Program-made: the position numbers and the translations under genes
Part shown: piece by piece, positions 9,706-18,666 of the stretch
Position numbering within the stretch: position 1 is the first letter of the stretch
How the letters are laid out: the number at the start of each line of letters is the position of its first letter
The notes under the pieces: model-generated
What the model was told of the DNA's origin: nothing
The model's input: only the letters and a program-made list of their open reading frames with translations
Databases searched by the model: none
Origin: M0027 sp021713415
GTDB lineage: Bacteria; Pseudomonadota; Gammaproteobacteria; Francisellales; Francisellaceae
Direction: 5' to 3'
NCBI GenBank assembly: GCA_021713415.1
Contig: JAKJJQ010000019.1
Location: 1 to 53,425 of the forward strand
Length of the DNA stretch: 53,425 bases

Positions 9706-11109
9706 ATGACTAAAGTAGTCTCGCTAGTAGGAAGGCCTAATGTAGGTAAATCCACGTTGTTTAATGCATTAACTAAAACAAAGGACGCATTGGTTTATGA
9801 TATGCCAGGTGTGACAAGAGATCGGCAATATGGTCAGGCAAATTTTCAAGGGCATGATTATATTGTTATTGATACAGGTGGGCTAGCGGGTGAGGAAGAT
9901 GGGATTGATACACCAATGGCTGAACAAGCATTATTAGCCATTGAGGAATCAGATATTGTTTATTTCCTAGTTGATGGTAGATCTGGTCTAACAGCAGGTG
10001 ATCAAGCCATTGCTCAGATGCTTAGGACTAAAAATAAAGATGTTTATTTGGTTGTTAATAAAACAGATGGTATTGATATTGAGTCATCGTTAACAGACTT
10101 TTATACTCTAGGCTTTGATATTAAAACAATTGCAGCAAGTCATAGACGCGGTATTACACAGCTGATAGAAGATACTTTAGCGTCATATTTTCCAAATGAA
10201 CCAGTTGACCATCAAAGTCGGTTAAATGAAAAAACTAAAGGCATTCGTTTTGCCTTAATTGGTCGACCTAATGTAGGTAAATCAACGTTAACCAATCGTA
10301 TTTTAGGTGAAGATCGTGTGGTTGTTTATGATATGCCTGGGACAACGCGTGATAGTATTTATATTCCATTTTCTCGTTATGAAAAAGACTTTACAGTTAT
10401 CGATACAGCAGGTTTAAGGCGTAAGGGTAAAGTTAAACAAACGCTAGAAAAATTTTCAGTGGTTAAAACGCTTGAAGCAATTAAAGATGCACATGTTGCA
10501 GTTATTGTTGCTGATGCCCAAGAAGGTTTAACCGATCAAGATTTACATATGATTGGTTTTGCCATTCACTTAGGTCGTGCAATTGTGATTGCGATTAATA
10601 AGTGGGATGGTTTAAGTGATCGTCAGCGCCTAAAGGTAAGAGAAGCAATTAAAAGACGTTTAGATTTTGTCAGTGATTATGCAGATATTCATTTTATATC
10701 AGCACTACATGGCAGTAATGTAGGTCATTTATTTGAGTCGATTGATAAAGCATATACCAGTGCTTATAAAGAAATACCAACAACACAATTAACTGAAATA
10801 TTAAAATTAGCTACTAGTGAGCATCAGCCACCTTTAGTTGGGCGTTATCGAATTAAGCCAAAATATGCCCATATGGGTGGACATAATCCACCAAGAATTG
10901 TCATTCACGGCAATTTAGTCGATAAATTATCGGCAAGCTATCAGCGATATTTAATTAATTATTTTAGAGATGCTTTTCAATTACGAGGCACGCCAATTAT
11001 GTTGGAGTTAAAACCAACAGAAAACCCATTTAAAGATCAGCCAAATAAAAGTGTTGTTAAAAAATTAGAAAAGCATGGGCGAAAGGTGAGAAAAAAAAGA
11101 AGTCATTGA
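9706..11109 (+). CDS. der: Ribosome assembly GTPase Der (EngA)
   Basis: A 467-residue essential GTPase acting in 50S ribosomal subunit maturation. It contains two tandem GTPase domains. The first has GRPNVGKST at residues 9-17, DTGG and NKTD. The second, from about residue 180, has the same P-loop again, DTAGL and NKWD. A KH-like domain occupies about 355-440, followed by a basic tail (KKLEKHGRKVRKKRSH). The length and double-GTPase layout are diagnostic. A large AT-rich gap follows before the next gene, which has its own promoter-like region. Confidence 0.98.
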   Translation: MTKVVSLVGRPNVGKSTLFNALTKTKDALVYDMPGVTRDRQYGQANFQGHDYIVIDTGGLAGEEDGIDTPMAEQALLAIEESDIVYFLVDGRSGLTAGDQAIAQMLRTKNKDVYLVVNKTDGIDIESSLTDFYTLGFDIKTIAASHRRGITQLIEDTLASYFPNEPVDHQSRLNEKTKGIRFALIGRPNVGKSTLTNRILGEDRVVVYDMPGTTRDSIYIPFSRYEKDFTVIDTAGLRRKGKVKQTLEKFSVVKTLEAIKDAHVAVIVADAQEGLTDQDLHMIGFAIHLGRAIVIAINKWDGLSDRQRLKVREAIKRRLDFVSDYADIHFISALHGSNVGHLFESIDKAYTSAYKEIPTTQLTEILKLATSEHQPPLVGRYRIKPKYAHMGGHNPPRIVIHGNLVDKLSASYQRYLINYFRDAFQLRGTPIMLELKPTENPFKDQPNKSVVKKLEKHGRKVRKKRSH

Positions 11110-11256
11110 AAATAGAATATACAAATATTATATATGTGACTTTCAAAAAACTGAACAATCACTTCAATAATTCATAATAGTTTTTGGCTAATAATTTCAT
11201 TATAATCACACAAAACCTACAACAATAACATACAACACTTTAGGGGGATTGATATT

Positions 11257-11832
11257 ATGAAAAAGAAAACCTTAATTGCAGCTTCAGTTCTATCATTAGC
11301 TGCTGCTAGTTCAAGCTATGCAGATCATTGTGATATGAAAAAAGTCAATACAGCCTTTCAATTAATGGCAGAGCGTACTGAATTGATTAAAGGGGTTGCC
11401 GCTAATAAATATGTTACTGATGGTAATGTATATGCTGCAGCTCAAGAAGTAAAAGTATTAAATGGTGCTAAAGATTATGCGCTAGCTCATGGCTTAAATG
11501 CTGGTAGCTTTATGCTATTTAATCAAATGCAAATTGATGTTTCAAAACAAATTGAAAGCTATTGGATTAACTATTGGCGAAATCATCCAAAAGATGCACC
11601 AACAAAAGCAACCATTAAATCATTAACCACTTTAAGAAGTGAATTAGTTAAGTTAGATGGGGCGCTTTTCCCTGCATTACAAGCAGCAATTGAAAGCTTT
11701 AAGCATTGTTCAAATCAGCAATTACAAGCAGCATTTGATCAACAGTTTTCAGTAGTAAAAGGCATACCAAATAATCCATCTTATGGTAATATGCTTTTAC
11801 AATCTGTTAAGGGCATAAAATTAGCTCATTAA
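11257..11832 (+). CDS. Secreted chorismate mutase, AroQ-gamma type
   Basis: A 191-residue protein with a clear signal peptide (MKKKTLIAAS..., cleavage after SYA near residue 22). The mature region is all-helical and carries the AroQ-gamma pattern: MAERTELIKGVAANKY (first Arg and Lys), AQEVKVLNGAKDYALAHGL, then FNQMQIDVSKQIESYW. This order matches periplasmic or secreted chorismate mutases, which convert chorismate to prephenate outside the cytoplasm. Cysteines 25 and about 152 could form a disulfide. An AGGGGG ribosome-binding site precedes the start, and a TATAAT hexamer at 11201-11206 is a possible -10 box. It appears monocistronic. Confidence 0.82.
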   Translation: MKKKTLIAASVLSLAAASSSYADHCDMKKVNTAFQLMAERTELIKGVAANKYVTDGNVYAAAQEVKVLNGAKDYALAHGLNAGSFMLFNQMQIDVSKQIESYWINYWRNHPKDAPTKATIKSLTTLRSELVKLDGALFPALQAAIESFKHCSNQQLQAAFDQQFSVVKGIPNNPSYGNMLLQSVKGIKLAH

Positions 11833-11912
11833 GTTTTAGACTAGAAAATTGACATTTATTACTTTGGCTGTAGGATACGAAGTTAATTATAATCAAACCA
11901 ACATTACAACTA

Positions 11913-13181
11913 ATGATAAACGTATCCAAGCTGCCAAGGCAATATCTACAAAGCTATGGCATATTAACATTATCAGAATTTATCTCTGGTATGTTAGTCC
12001 CCTTAGCAACCTTGATTTTTTTCTCACAGGTGACACCTTTTTTTTCACATGAGGTAACTGAATCAGATAAGCTGTGGTTATATGGTGTTTTTGCAAGTTT
12101 AACGCAATTTGCGGCCATGTTTTCTAATCCAATTATTGGTAGTATTTCAGATCAAATTGGCAGAAAACGTAGTTTATTAATTTGTGTTGCAGGCATTGGT
12201 GTATTAGCACTTTTAGCAATAATTGCGATTTTTCTTAAAAATTTTTGGATTTTATTGATTGGCTTTATTATATACAATTTAGTTAGTGCAACTAAAGTTG
12301 TCTGTATGGCTTCTATTAATGATATTTCTGAAAAAACAAATAAAGTACTCTATGTTAGTTTAATTCAATTTTTTATTGGTATTGGCTTTATGTTTGGGCC
12401 GTTATTAAGTAGTCATATTGCTGAAGCTAGTTTTTTAGATGCCTATTTTTTATGGCCATTTCTTGTGATTGGTTTAGGTGGTGGAATATTAGGGCTTTTT
12501 ATTGGGTTTTATTTTAAAGATACGTATATCCCAACAAATAAGGCATATGCCAATCAAATGTTATTATGGTATAACAATATTAAAGAGATATTAAAAAATC
12601 CTACATTGCGTTGGTTGGTAGTGCTTTTGGTCTTAGATCAGGCAGCATGGGGAGGCTATTACTTATTTGCCCCTGTTATTGGTAAGACGCATTTTAATTT
12701 ATCGGCTAGTGGAATTGGCTTATTTGTAAGTTTAGTTGGTGTTTGTTTAATTATTATCAGTGGTTTAGTTATTCCAGTTTTATACCGACTATTTTCTCAA
12801 AAAATAATGCTTTATATTGCATGTATAATGATGTTGATAGGGGTTGTTACCAGCTGGGTTATTTTATGGTTTGAGCCGGGAGTGATCACCGAAAGTTTAT
12901 ATTGGTTATCACTATTTCCAACGCTTTTAGGCGATGTGATGATTTTTTCATTGGTTAGTGCTTTGATGTCAAATGCGGCTAATAAAAATATCCAAGGTAA
13001 TGTGGCAGGATTTATTTATGTTGTTGCAACATTATCTTGGTCATTAGTTGGGTTATTAAATGGTTATTTAGCACATTTGAAACTAGCTAATGCAGTTTTA
13101 TTCCCTGCAGTTGCTGTTATTGCTATGAGTATATATGTAATTATTTGTCGAAATAAATTATTTAATGAGTCAATCTGCTAA
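11913..13181 (+). CDS. MFS transporter
   Basis: A 422-residue membrane protein with about twelve hydrophobic segments and the MFS loop motif GSISDQIGRKR near residues 80-90. The first segment starts around residue 15, so ATG 11913 is reasonable although no good ribosome-binding site is visible. Its end overlaps the end of the convergent dehydrogenase gene by 12 bases. It resembles DHA1-type transporters; the substrate is unknown. Confidence 0.85.
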   Translation: MINVSKLPRQYLQSYGILTLSEFISGMLVPLATLIFFSQVTPFFSHEVTESDKLWLYGVFASLTQFAAMFSNPIIGSISDQIGRKRSLLICVAGIGVLALLAIIAIFLKNFWILLIGFIIYNLVSATKVVCMASINDISEKTNKVLYVSLIQFFIGIGFMFGPLLSSHIAEASFLDAYFLWPFLVIGLGGGILGLFIGFYFKDTYIPTNKAYANQMLLWYNNIKEILKNPTLRWLVVLLVLDQAAWGGYYLFAPVIGKTHFNLSASGIGLFVSLVGVCLIIISGLVIPVLYRLFSQKIMLYIACIMMLIGVVTSWVILWFEPGVITESLYWLSLFPTLLGDVMIFSLVSALMSNAANKNIQGNVAGFIYVVATLSWSLVGLLNGYLAHLKLANAVLFPAVAVIAMSIYVIICRNKLFNESIC

Positions 13182-14273
13182 TAGGTGTGTTTGCTGAATT
13201 GAGGTATTTTCTTGGGCTTGTGCACAATGCCACTGATAGGCAAGATAAGGATTCCACATAGCGCCTGTCGCGCTCATTGCAAGGTCAGCGCCCGCATCTA
13301 AAAATTGATTAAATTGCTCTTGTGCCATTACGCCGCCTGAGCCACAGATAATAAAGTCATAACGGTTGGCGCGTTTTTCATGGGCTATTTTTTGGACCAT
13401 GTTGACAGCTAGATTATGAATGATATTGCCACAAATACCGCTAGTCAGTCGACCTTCTCCAGGCAGTGCTTGTTGACCGTTTTCATCTCGAACATTCATT
13501 GGAATAGTATTTATTGCAGCAACACCATCAATAAAAGGTGCATTCGCTTTTAGAATATTTGCTAAATGTTGTTGTTCTTTAAAATAACCGATTTTAATCA
13601 TAAGTGGTGTTGAGCCAATAACCTGTTTGACAGCTTGAGTAATCTCAGAAGACAGTTGTGCATCTTGATAAATGCTTCCTTCTTTAGAGACAACATTAGG
13701 GCAGGATAGATTAAGTTCAATGGCTTTGGCGCCTGCTTCTATTGCTAGTTGAGCACACAGCGCATAATCTTCTATGATATTTCTTTCTTTAAGGCCAGGT
13801 GTGCCAGCACAGCTGACAATAAGTAGTTGATTTCTATCAATCGAATAATTGGCTAATTCAATATCAGCTTGCCAAATTTCAACAGGCTTACTTGGTATAC
13901 CAAAAGAATTAGTAATCGATATGTCTTTTATATTTTCTGGCATATCTCTAGTTGTAATAGCATCTGCTAAAATGTCAGTTTCTTTTAGCCTATCTTGTTG
14001 CTTAAGATAATAACAGTTAGGTTTAGGGTGGGATTGGCGTTCAATTGTGCGTACGGTTTTATAAACAGGTAAATCAAAACCTAACCTTGCATATAGAGCA
14101 ACGAAGTTTGCATTAAGTAATGGCCCTGCTGGGATACCAATGGGGGAGTTGATTTCATAATCCCATAGTTTTATTGGTTTTATATCAGGACGTTTTGGAA
14201 TCTCGCCTTCAAATATAGGGCCGTTTTCATAATTCCATTGATAGCTTTGATTAATTTGATAAGTAGCGTTCAT
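13170..14273 (-). CDS. Dihydroorotate dehydrogenase-like flavoenzyme
   Basis: A 367-residue FMN TIM-barrel protein of the dihydroorotate/dihydropyrimidine dehydrogenase superfamily. Supporting motifs are SPIGIPAGPLLNAN (43-56), ITNSFG, IELNLSCPNV (185-194), the FMN-contacting lysine in LMIKIGY (Lys227) and CGSGGVM near the C-terminus. There is no N-terminal membrane helix, so it is unlike the quinone-linked class 2 PyrD and closer to class 1. It stands apart from other pyrimidine genes, so I do not assign pyrD. Its start lies 155 bases from the divergent DUF2760 gene. Confidence 0.8.
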   Translation of the reverse strand: MNATYQINQSYQWNYENGPIFEGEIPKRPDIKPIKLWDYEINSPIGIPAGPLLNANFVALYARLGFDLPVYKTVRTIERQSHPKPNCYYLKQQDRLKETDILADAITTRDMPENIKDISITNSFGIPSKPVEIWQADIELANYSIDRNQLLIVSCAGTPGLKERNIIEDYALCAQLAIEAGAKAIELNLSCPNVVSKEGSIYQDAQLSSEITQAVKQVIGSTPLMIKIGYFKEQQHLANILKANAPFIDGVAAINTIPMNVRDENGQQALPGEGRLTSGICGNIIHNLAVNMVQKIAHEKRANRYDFIICGSGGVMAQEQFNQFLDAGADLAMSATGAMWNPYLAYQWHCAQAQENTSIQQTHLLAD

Positions 14274-14428
14274 TGCTTTTTAAGACTCCAAAAATTGGAT
14301 TTATAAAATTTTAGCATAGATATAGGTTAAATTTAAGTGATTTCTTAAACGAAGATAGCTTTATATATTTAATTAAAATGCTAGAATTAGTGTGGTTTGA
14401 GAAATTTGTTTTTAATTAAGGAATAATA

Positions 14429-14974
14429 ATGAGAATAAAACTATCATGGGGTAAGCGAATTAGTGCACTTATCTTTGGAAAGGTAGATGTTAATACGCAA
14501 GAATTAACCGATAAAGATGTCTTGAAAGTATCTTTAAATAAAGAGGCAGGTGTTAAATCCACTATTAAAAGTGAATCAATGCTATTAAAAGAGCATGATC
14601 AAACAGCTGCTTTGCAGTTACTGCATCTGTTACAAAAGCATGGGCGTTTGGTTGATTTTCTACATGAAGAAATTCTTAATTATACTGATGAAGAAGTGGG
14701 CGCTGCTGCAAGAATTGTTCATCAAGGGTGTAAAAAAGTATTATCTGAGCATGTTCAATTAACAGCGATTAGAGAAGAAAATGAAGACTCAAGTATTACC
14801 GTTGATAAAGGGTTTGATACACAGAAAATACATATTATTGGTGATATTCAGGGTGAGCCACCTTATCAAGGCGTATTAGTTCATAAGGGCTGGCAGGTTA
14901 GTGGCTTAAATTTACCGAAAGTAACAGATAAAGCTAAACTTTCGATCGTTAATCCAGCGGAGGTTGAGTTATGA
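14429..14974 (+). CDS. DUF2760 protein, partner of Hsp70-like protein
   Basis: A 181-residue cytoplasmic protein with AAGGA upstream of ATG 14429. It begins with a basic stretch and continues with a helical part (HDQTAALQLLHLLQKHGRLVD...) and a small C-terminal beta-rich part (GEPPYQGVLVHKGW). This matches the DUF2760 family, typically found next to a DnaK-like gene. Here its stop codon overlaps the Hsp70 start by four bases (ATGA at 14971-14974), so the two are translationally coupled and probably work together. The molecular role is not established; an adaptor or substrate-delivery role is a guess. Confidence 0.75.
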   Translation: MRIKLSWGKRISALIFGKVDVNTQELTDKDVLKVSLNKEAGVKSTIKSESMLLKEHDQTAALQLLHLLQKHGRLVDFLHEEILNYTDEEVGAAARIVHQGCKKVLSEHVQLTAIREENEDSSITVDKGFDTQKIHIIGDIQGEPPYQGVLVHKGWQVSGLNLPKVTDKAKLSIVNPAEVEL

Positions 14975-16800
14975 GTGATGCAAAGTATATCATTGGTATC
15001 GATTTAGGTACGACACACTGTGCAGTGACTTATAGTGAAATTAACCAAGATAGTGACAAGCCTCAAAAAGTTGTTTCTTTTCCTTTATTGCAAGTAACTG
15101 AGCCAGGGACAATTGATAAGCATAAATTATTGCCATCATTTATCTATATGCCTAATGCAGCAACGATTCGACCAGAAGAAATTGCTCTGCCATGGGATCA
15201 AGAAAGTCATGTGGTTGTCGGCACATATGCCAAAGAGCATGCTTCTAAAACGCCAAACCGTGTTGTATCGAGTGCTAAAAGTTGGCTCTGTCAGGAACAC
15301 ATTGATAAAAGAAGTGGGATTTTGCCTGTCAATGCAGCTGAAGATATTGAAAAGTTTTCACCTTTACAAGCGGTTATTTATTATCTTGAACATATTAGAA
15401 ATGCTTGGGACTGGGCGTTTTCCGATGCACCACTATTTCAGCAGAAAATAACCTTAACGATTCCTGCCTCATTTGATCCTGCAGCAAGAGAACTTGTTGC
15501 GGAGGCTGCAAGATTGAGTGATTTAAATAACTTAACTTTATTAGAAGAGCCACAAGCCGCCTTTTATAGTTGGTTAGACCAAGTAGGTGATCATTGGCGA
15601 GATGAGGTGCAAATTGGTGATGTGATCTTAGTTGTTGATGTTGGTGGTGGTACTAGTGATTTTACATTAATTTCAGTTCAAGAGCATGAAGGTGATTTAA
15701 GCTTAAAGCGTATTGCTGTAGGTGAGCACATTCTTGTTGGTGGCGATAATATGGATTGGTTATTAGCTTATATGGTCAATGAAAAGTTTTCTAAAAATGG
15801 TAAAAAACTAGAGCCATGGCAAGTTCAATCATTAACTTATAGCGCTCGTAGTGCTAAAGAAAGCTTATTATCTGATGCTTCTTTAGAGCAAGCAACCGTT
15901 GTGATACCAGGTAGATCATCTAAGTTAATTGGTCGAGCAGTTAAAGAAAAAATTACTCAAAGTGATGTTGCTAAAACAATTTTAGATGGCTTTTTCCCTA
16001 ATGTGGAGATAGATGATAAGCCGGTTAATAGGCTTAGAGGTGGTGTTAGTCGTATGAGCCTTAATTATGCACAAGATGCTGCTATTACGCGCCATTTGGC
16101 TGGCTTTTTAACTAAACAAAAAAATGCGCTTGAAGGTAGTGAGCAAAAAGATTTTATTAAGCCAAATAAAGTATTATTTAATGGTGGTGTATTTAAATCA
16201 TCTGTTTTACGTCAACGCCTTTTAAGTGTTTTAAATCGCTGGTTAATGCAAGCTAACTCTGATCCAGCAGTTGAGCTATCCGGTGCAGATTATGATTTAA
16301 GTGTTGCCAAAGGTGCTTCTGTATTTGGTCAAGTTCAAGAAGGTAAGGCCATTCGAATACGTGGAGGAAGTGCGCAGTCTTATTATATTGGCTTGGAATC
16401 TTCGATGCCTGCAATTCCAGGCTTTGAGCCGCCAATTGAAGCGTTGTGTGTGGCACCATTTGGTATGGAGTCTGGCGCAAATGTGGCTGTATCTGATCAA
16501 AGTTTTGGACTTGTTGTTGGTGAGCCAGTAAATTTTAGGTTTTTTGGCTCAAATGTTCGCCGAGAAGATAAGGAAGGTGAAATTTTAGCGGATGTGGCAA
16601 ATGAAGAGCTTGAAGAGTTACATCAACTTGAAATTAATCTAAAATCAGAGAAATATCAAAAAGGTGATGTGGTTCCAGTTTATCTATCAGCATCACAAAC
16701 AGAAGTCGGTACCCTTGTTTTAAATGCCAACGCACAAAATTCAGATGATAGCTGGAAGATTGAATTTAATATGCGTCATGACAGTGTTGAGCATACCTAA
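14971..16800 (+). CDS. Hsp70-family (DnaK-like) protein
   Basis: A 609-residue protein with the Hsp70 actin-like ATPase domain. Phosphate-1 motif GIDLGTTHCAV lies at residues 9-19, connect-1 motif LLEEPQAAFYSW near 190, phosphate-2 motif VVDVGGGTSDF near 220, and the adenosine-type motif LFNGGVFKS near 405. The region after about 450 does not resemble the DnaK peptide-binding domain, so this is a divergent Hsp70 rather than dnaK. Coupling to the DUF2760 gene suggests a dedicated two-component chaperone. No J-protein or GrpE gene is nearby. Confidence 0.88.
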   Translation: MSDAKYIIGIDLGTTHCAVTYSEINQDSDKPQKVVSFPLLQVTEPGTIDKHKLLPSFIYMPNAATIRPEEIALPWDQESHVVVGTYAKEHASKTPNRVVSSAKSWLCQEHIDKRSGILPVNAAEDIEKFSPLQAVIYYLEHIRNAWDWAFSDAPLFQQKITLTIPASFDPAARELVAEAARLSDLNNLTLLEEPQAAFYSWLDQVGDHWRDEVQIGDVILVVDVGGGTSDFTLISVQEHEGDLSLKRIAVGEHILVGGDNMDWLLAYMVNEKFSKNGKKLEPWQVQSLTYSARSAKESLLSDASLEQATVVIPGRSSKLIGRAVKEKITQSDVAKTILDGFFPNVEIDDKPVNRLRGGVSRMSLNYAQDAAITRHLAGFLTKQKNALEGSEQKDFIKPNKVLFNGGVFKSSVLRQRLLSVLNRWLMQANSDPAVELSGADYDLSVAKGASVFGQVQEGKAIRIRGGSAQSYYIGLESSMPAIPGFEPPIEALCVAPFGMESGANVAVSDQSFGLVVGEPVNFRFFGSNVRREDKEGEILADVANEELEELHQLEINLKSEKYQKGDVVPVYLSASQTEVGTLVLNANAQNSDDSWKIEFNMRHDSVEHT

Positions 16801-16851
16801 ACTATCATTTTTCATCAGGTAATATTCAAAATTAATTTTTGCTTAATGGAA

Positions 16852-17034
16852 TTAATGCAATAAAAACCAACTGAAAAAACTAACACAAAAGAAAACTAAT
16901 CCAATAATGATGCCATTAAGCATATGACTAATATTTTGGTATTTTGCATTTTGATGTGATTTATTATAATTTAATAATATAAAAGTGATAATTGCGAGTA
17001 CTAAGCCGATTAATACACTTGCGATAATAACCAT
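16852..17034 (-). CDS. Small two-helix membrane protein, hypothetical
   Basis: A 60-codon open frame whose product has two hydrophobic helices (about residues 2-22 and 43-59) separated by a polar loop (NYNKSHQNAKYQN). This looks like a genuine small membrane protein, and the hydrophobic-polar-hydrophobic pattern is unlikely by chance. No clear ribosome-binding site is visible. It lies downstream of trpF on the same strand, separated by the structured element at 17095-17150. Function unknown. Confidence 0.5.
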   Translation of the reverse strand: MVIIASVLIGLVLAIITFILLNYNKSHQNAKYQNISHMLNGIIIGLVFFCVSFFSWFLLH

Positions 17035-17094
17035 AGATGTTTACTTTATGATAAATTAAATGAATTGGTATTAGGGTAACATTTTAAAGCGGTC

Positions 17095-17150
17095 GGAGCA
17101 ATCAACATCCGTGTTGATTTAAGTTCATTTTCCTTTAAGAACTCTGCTCC
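17095..17150. other. Three-way-junction inverted-repeat element
   Basis: The gap 17035-17247 contains a compact nested structure. Outer arms GGAGCA (17095-17100) and TGCTCC (17145-17150) enclose two hairpins. The first pairs ATCAACA with TGTTGAT (17101-17118) across a TCCG loop, a UNCG-type tetraloop. The second pairs AGTTC (17122-17126) with GAACT (17139-17143). A further CCTAG/CTAGG pair spans 17153-17178. G+C over 17091-17190 is about 42%, above the surroundings. It could be a small RNA, a processing or termination structure behind trpF, or a mobile-element remnant. Confidence 0.5.
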
Positions 17151-17247
17151 TTCCTAGGGGGTTGCCTGTTAAACTAGGTACATTATGCATCGGTTAATAA
17201 ATCTTAAATATAGCGTATGTCTTTTTGGATATTGAGAGATATCCTAT

Positions 17248-17868
17248 TTAAGTAATGGACAATTTCGCACAAGAGATGAATTTTTTGATTAAATTATGAT
17301 CTTTAATGCCTTTTTCTTTTTCTACACCACTAGAAACATCTACAGAATCTGGAGAAATACTCTTAATTGCCTTGTCAATATTTTGACAATTTAAACCGCC
17401 AGCAAGAATAATAGGTTTTATTCTGTGAATGGGTATTAATGACCAGTCAAAAGTCTCTCCTGTGCCACCAAAGCTATCTTTTTTATAGTGATCGACTAAT
17501 ATACCTTGTGCATTAGGATAATTAATCGATGCATTTTCAATATCAGATGCGTCTTTTACTCTGATTGCCTTAATAAAAGAGCGCTTAAATAATTGTGCAA
17601 AATGATCAGATTCATCGCCATGAAATTGTAATAGGTTGACAGGTACTTGATTCAAAATGCTATCAATTTCATCTTTAGTATGATTAACAAATAACCCGAC
17701 AGTTTGAATAAATGGAGGTAGTTGTTGAATGATTGATTTGGCTTTTTCAGCTGTTAGATAGCGTGGGCTTTTATTATAAAAGACAAACCCTAGTGCATCT
17801 GCACCGCAATGATAAGCGCAAAGGGCATCTTCTATGTTTGTAATACCACAAATTTTAACTCGAACCAT
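17248..17868 (-). CDS. trpF: Phosphoribosylanthranilate isomerase
   Basis: A 206-residue TIM-barrel enzyme of tryptophan synthesis, converting N-(5'-phosphoribosyl)anthranilate to the 1-deoxyribulose form. It starts MVRVKICGIT, with the catalytic Cys7 in the KICGIT motif. DALGFVFYNKSPRY, the VGLFVN strand, LQFHGDE, ILAGGL and DVSSGVE (with the general-acid Asp) follow in the usual order. Length is normal. No other trp genes are adjacent, so it is an isolated biosynthetic gene here. Confidence 0.95.
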   Translation of the reverse strand: MVRVKICGITNIEDALCAYHCGADALGFVFYNKSPRYLTAEKAKSIIQQLPPFIQTVGLFVNHTKDEIDSILNQVPVNLLQFHGDESDHFAQLFKRSFIKAIRVKDASDIENASINYPNAQGILVDHYKKDSFGGTGETFDWSLIPIHRIKPIILAGGLNCQNIDKAIKSISPDSVDVSSGVEKEKGIKDHNLIKKFISCAKLSIT

Positions 17869-17948
17869 AACTTAAAACCAATGAGTATGATCAATAATAC
17901 TTAGTGTGCCATAAGATAGTTAGTTTAGGCTAGCATTTGTTTTTATGC

Positions 17949-18575
17949 TTAGCTACTATAAGGTATGGATGAGTGATGTAATACGATTTTAAGCTTGTCA
18001 TTAGAATTTTTTACATAGGCAAATGTATACTCGACACTGGTTACTTTGCCTTTGGTATCAGTAAAGTCATATCTACCCATGGCAATAGCCATATCACCGT
18101 GGAAGTACATTTCATCATTATGAAAAACAACTTTAGTCCATGGCTGTATGGCAAAACCTTTATCTTCGTTATATTTTACATTGTCACCAACAAAGTAGGA
18201 TAATGCAGATTCTTTTGTTTTTCTAAATGGTGTTTCAGAAGCTTTGGTTGGTTTAAATAAAACAATACCATTCTCATAATTATAAGCATATAACTGTTGA
18301 ATTAAGTTTTTTGCAACTTGTTGATAATCTTTATGATCAAGATAGGCCTGGCCAATAGCAACAATACCTTCTGCCCAAGCGTTTTGTGCTTTAATTACTT
18401 CAGATACAGTAATTGAGTGTTCACTACTTATTTGATTTGAAAGTGACTTTGTGTTGTTAAGCTGTGTTGCATAAGTATTCGTACTACATATTGTTAGAGA
18501 TAGTATTAGCATAAATGAAATGCTAAATATTAATTTTAATGATTTATCAATACTAAAATATTTTGCTTTATTCAT
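17949..18575 (-). CDS. Secreted SnoaL/NTF2-like protein
   Basis: A 208-residue protein with a signal peptide (hydrophobic residues about 14-31, then NTYA). The mature part has a helical start (VIKAQNAWAEGIVAIGQAYLD), a middle region ending in ALSYFVGDN, and a strand-rich C-terminus (GDMAIAMGRYDF, VEYTFAYVK, LKIVLHHSSIPYS). This pattern fits the NTF2/SnoaL-like (CaMKII-association) fold. Similar proteins have been labelled phosphoribosyl-AMP cyclohydrolase, but the HisI metal motifs are absent. GAGGA precedes the start. Function unknown; periplasmic or extracellular. Confidence 0.7.
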   Translation of the reverse strand: MNKAKYFSIDKSLKLIFSISFMLILSLTICSTNTYATQLNNTKSLSNQISSEHSITVSEVIKAQNAWAEGIVAIGQAYLDHKDYQQVAKNLIQQLYAYNYENGIVLFKPTKASETPFRKTKESALSYFVGDNVKYNEDKGFAIQPWTKVVFHNDEMYFHGDMAIAMGRYDFTDTKGKVTSVEYTFAYVKNSNDKLKIVLHHSSIPYSS

Positions 18576-18666
18576 TTTTAATCCTCACACTATGTTTGAT
18601 TATGTGGCGTTGAAGTTTAAACAATAATTTGCTAAATATAAATTAAATGTAGATCACATTATAAGA

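Noticed and set aside
11849..12052. 67-codon frame overlapping the MFS start
   Set aside because: It overlaps the MFS gene in another frame, starts from a non-ATG codon without a ribosome-binding site, and its product is not recognisable.
16253..16531. Several overlapping frames of 67-76 codons
   Set aside because: They lie inside the Hsp70-like gene, whose protein is conserved through this region.
17161..17178. GTTAAAC core resembling an integron attC site
   Set aside because: The required partner RYYYAAC with correct arms is missing, and there is no integrase or cassette structure.
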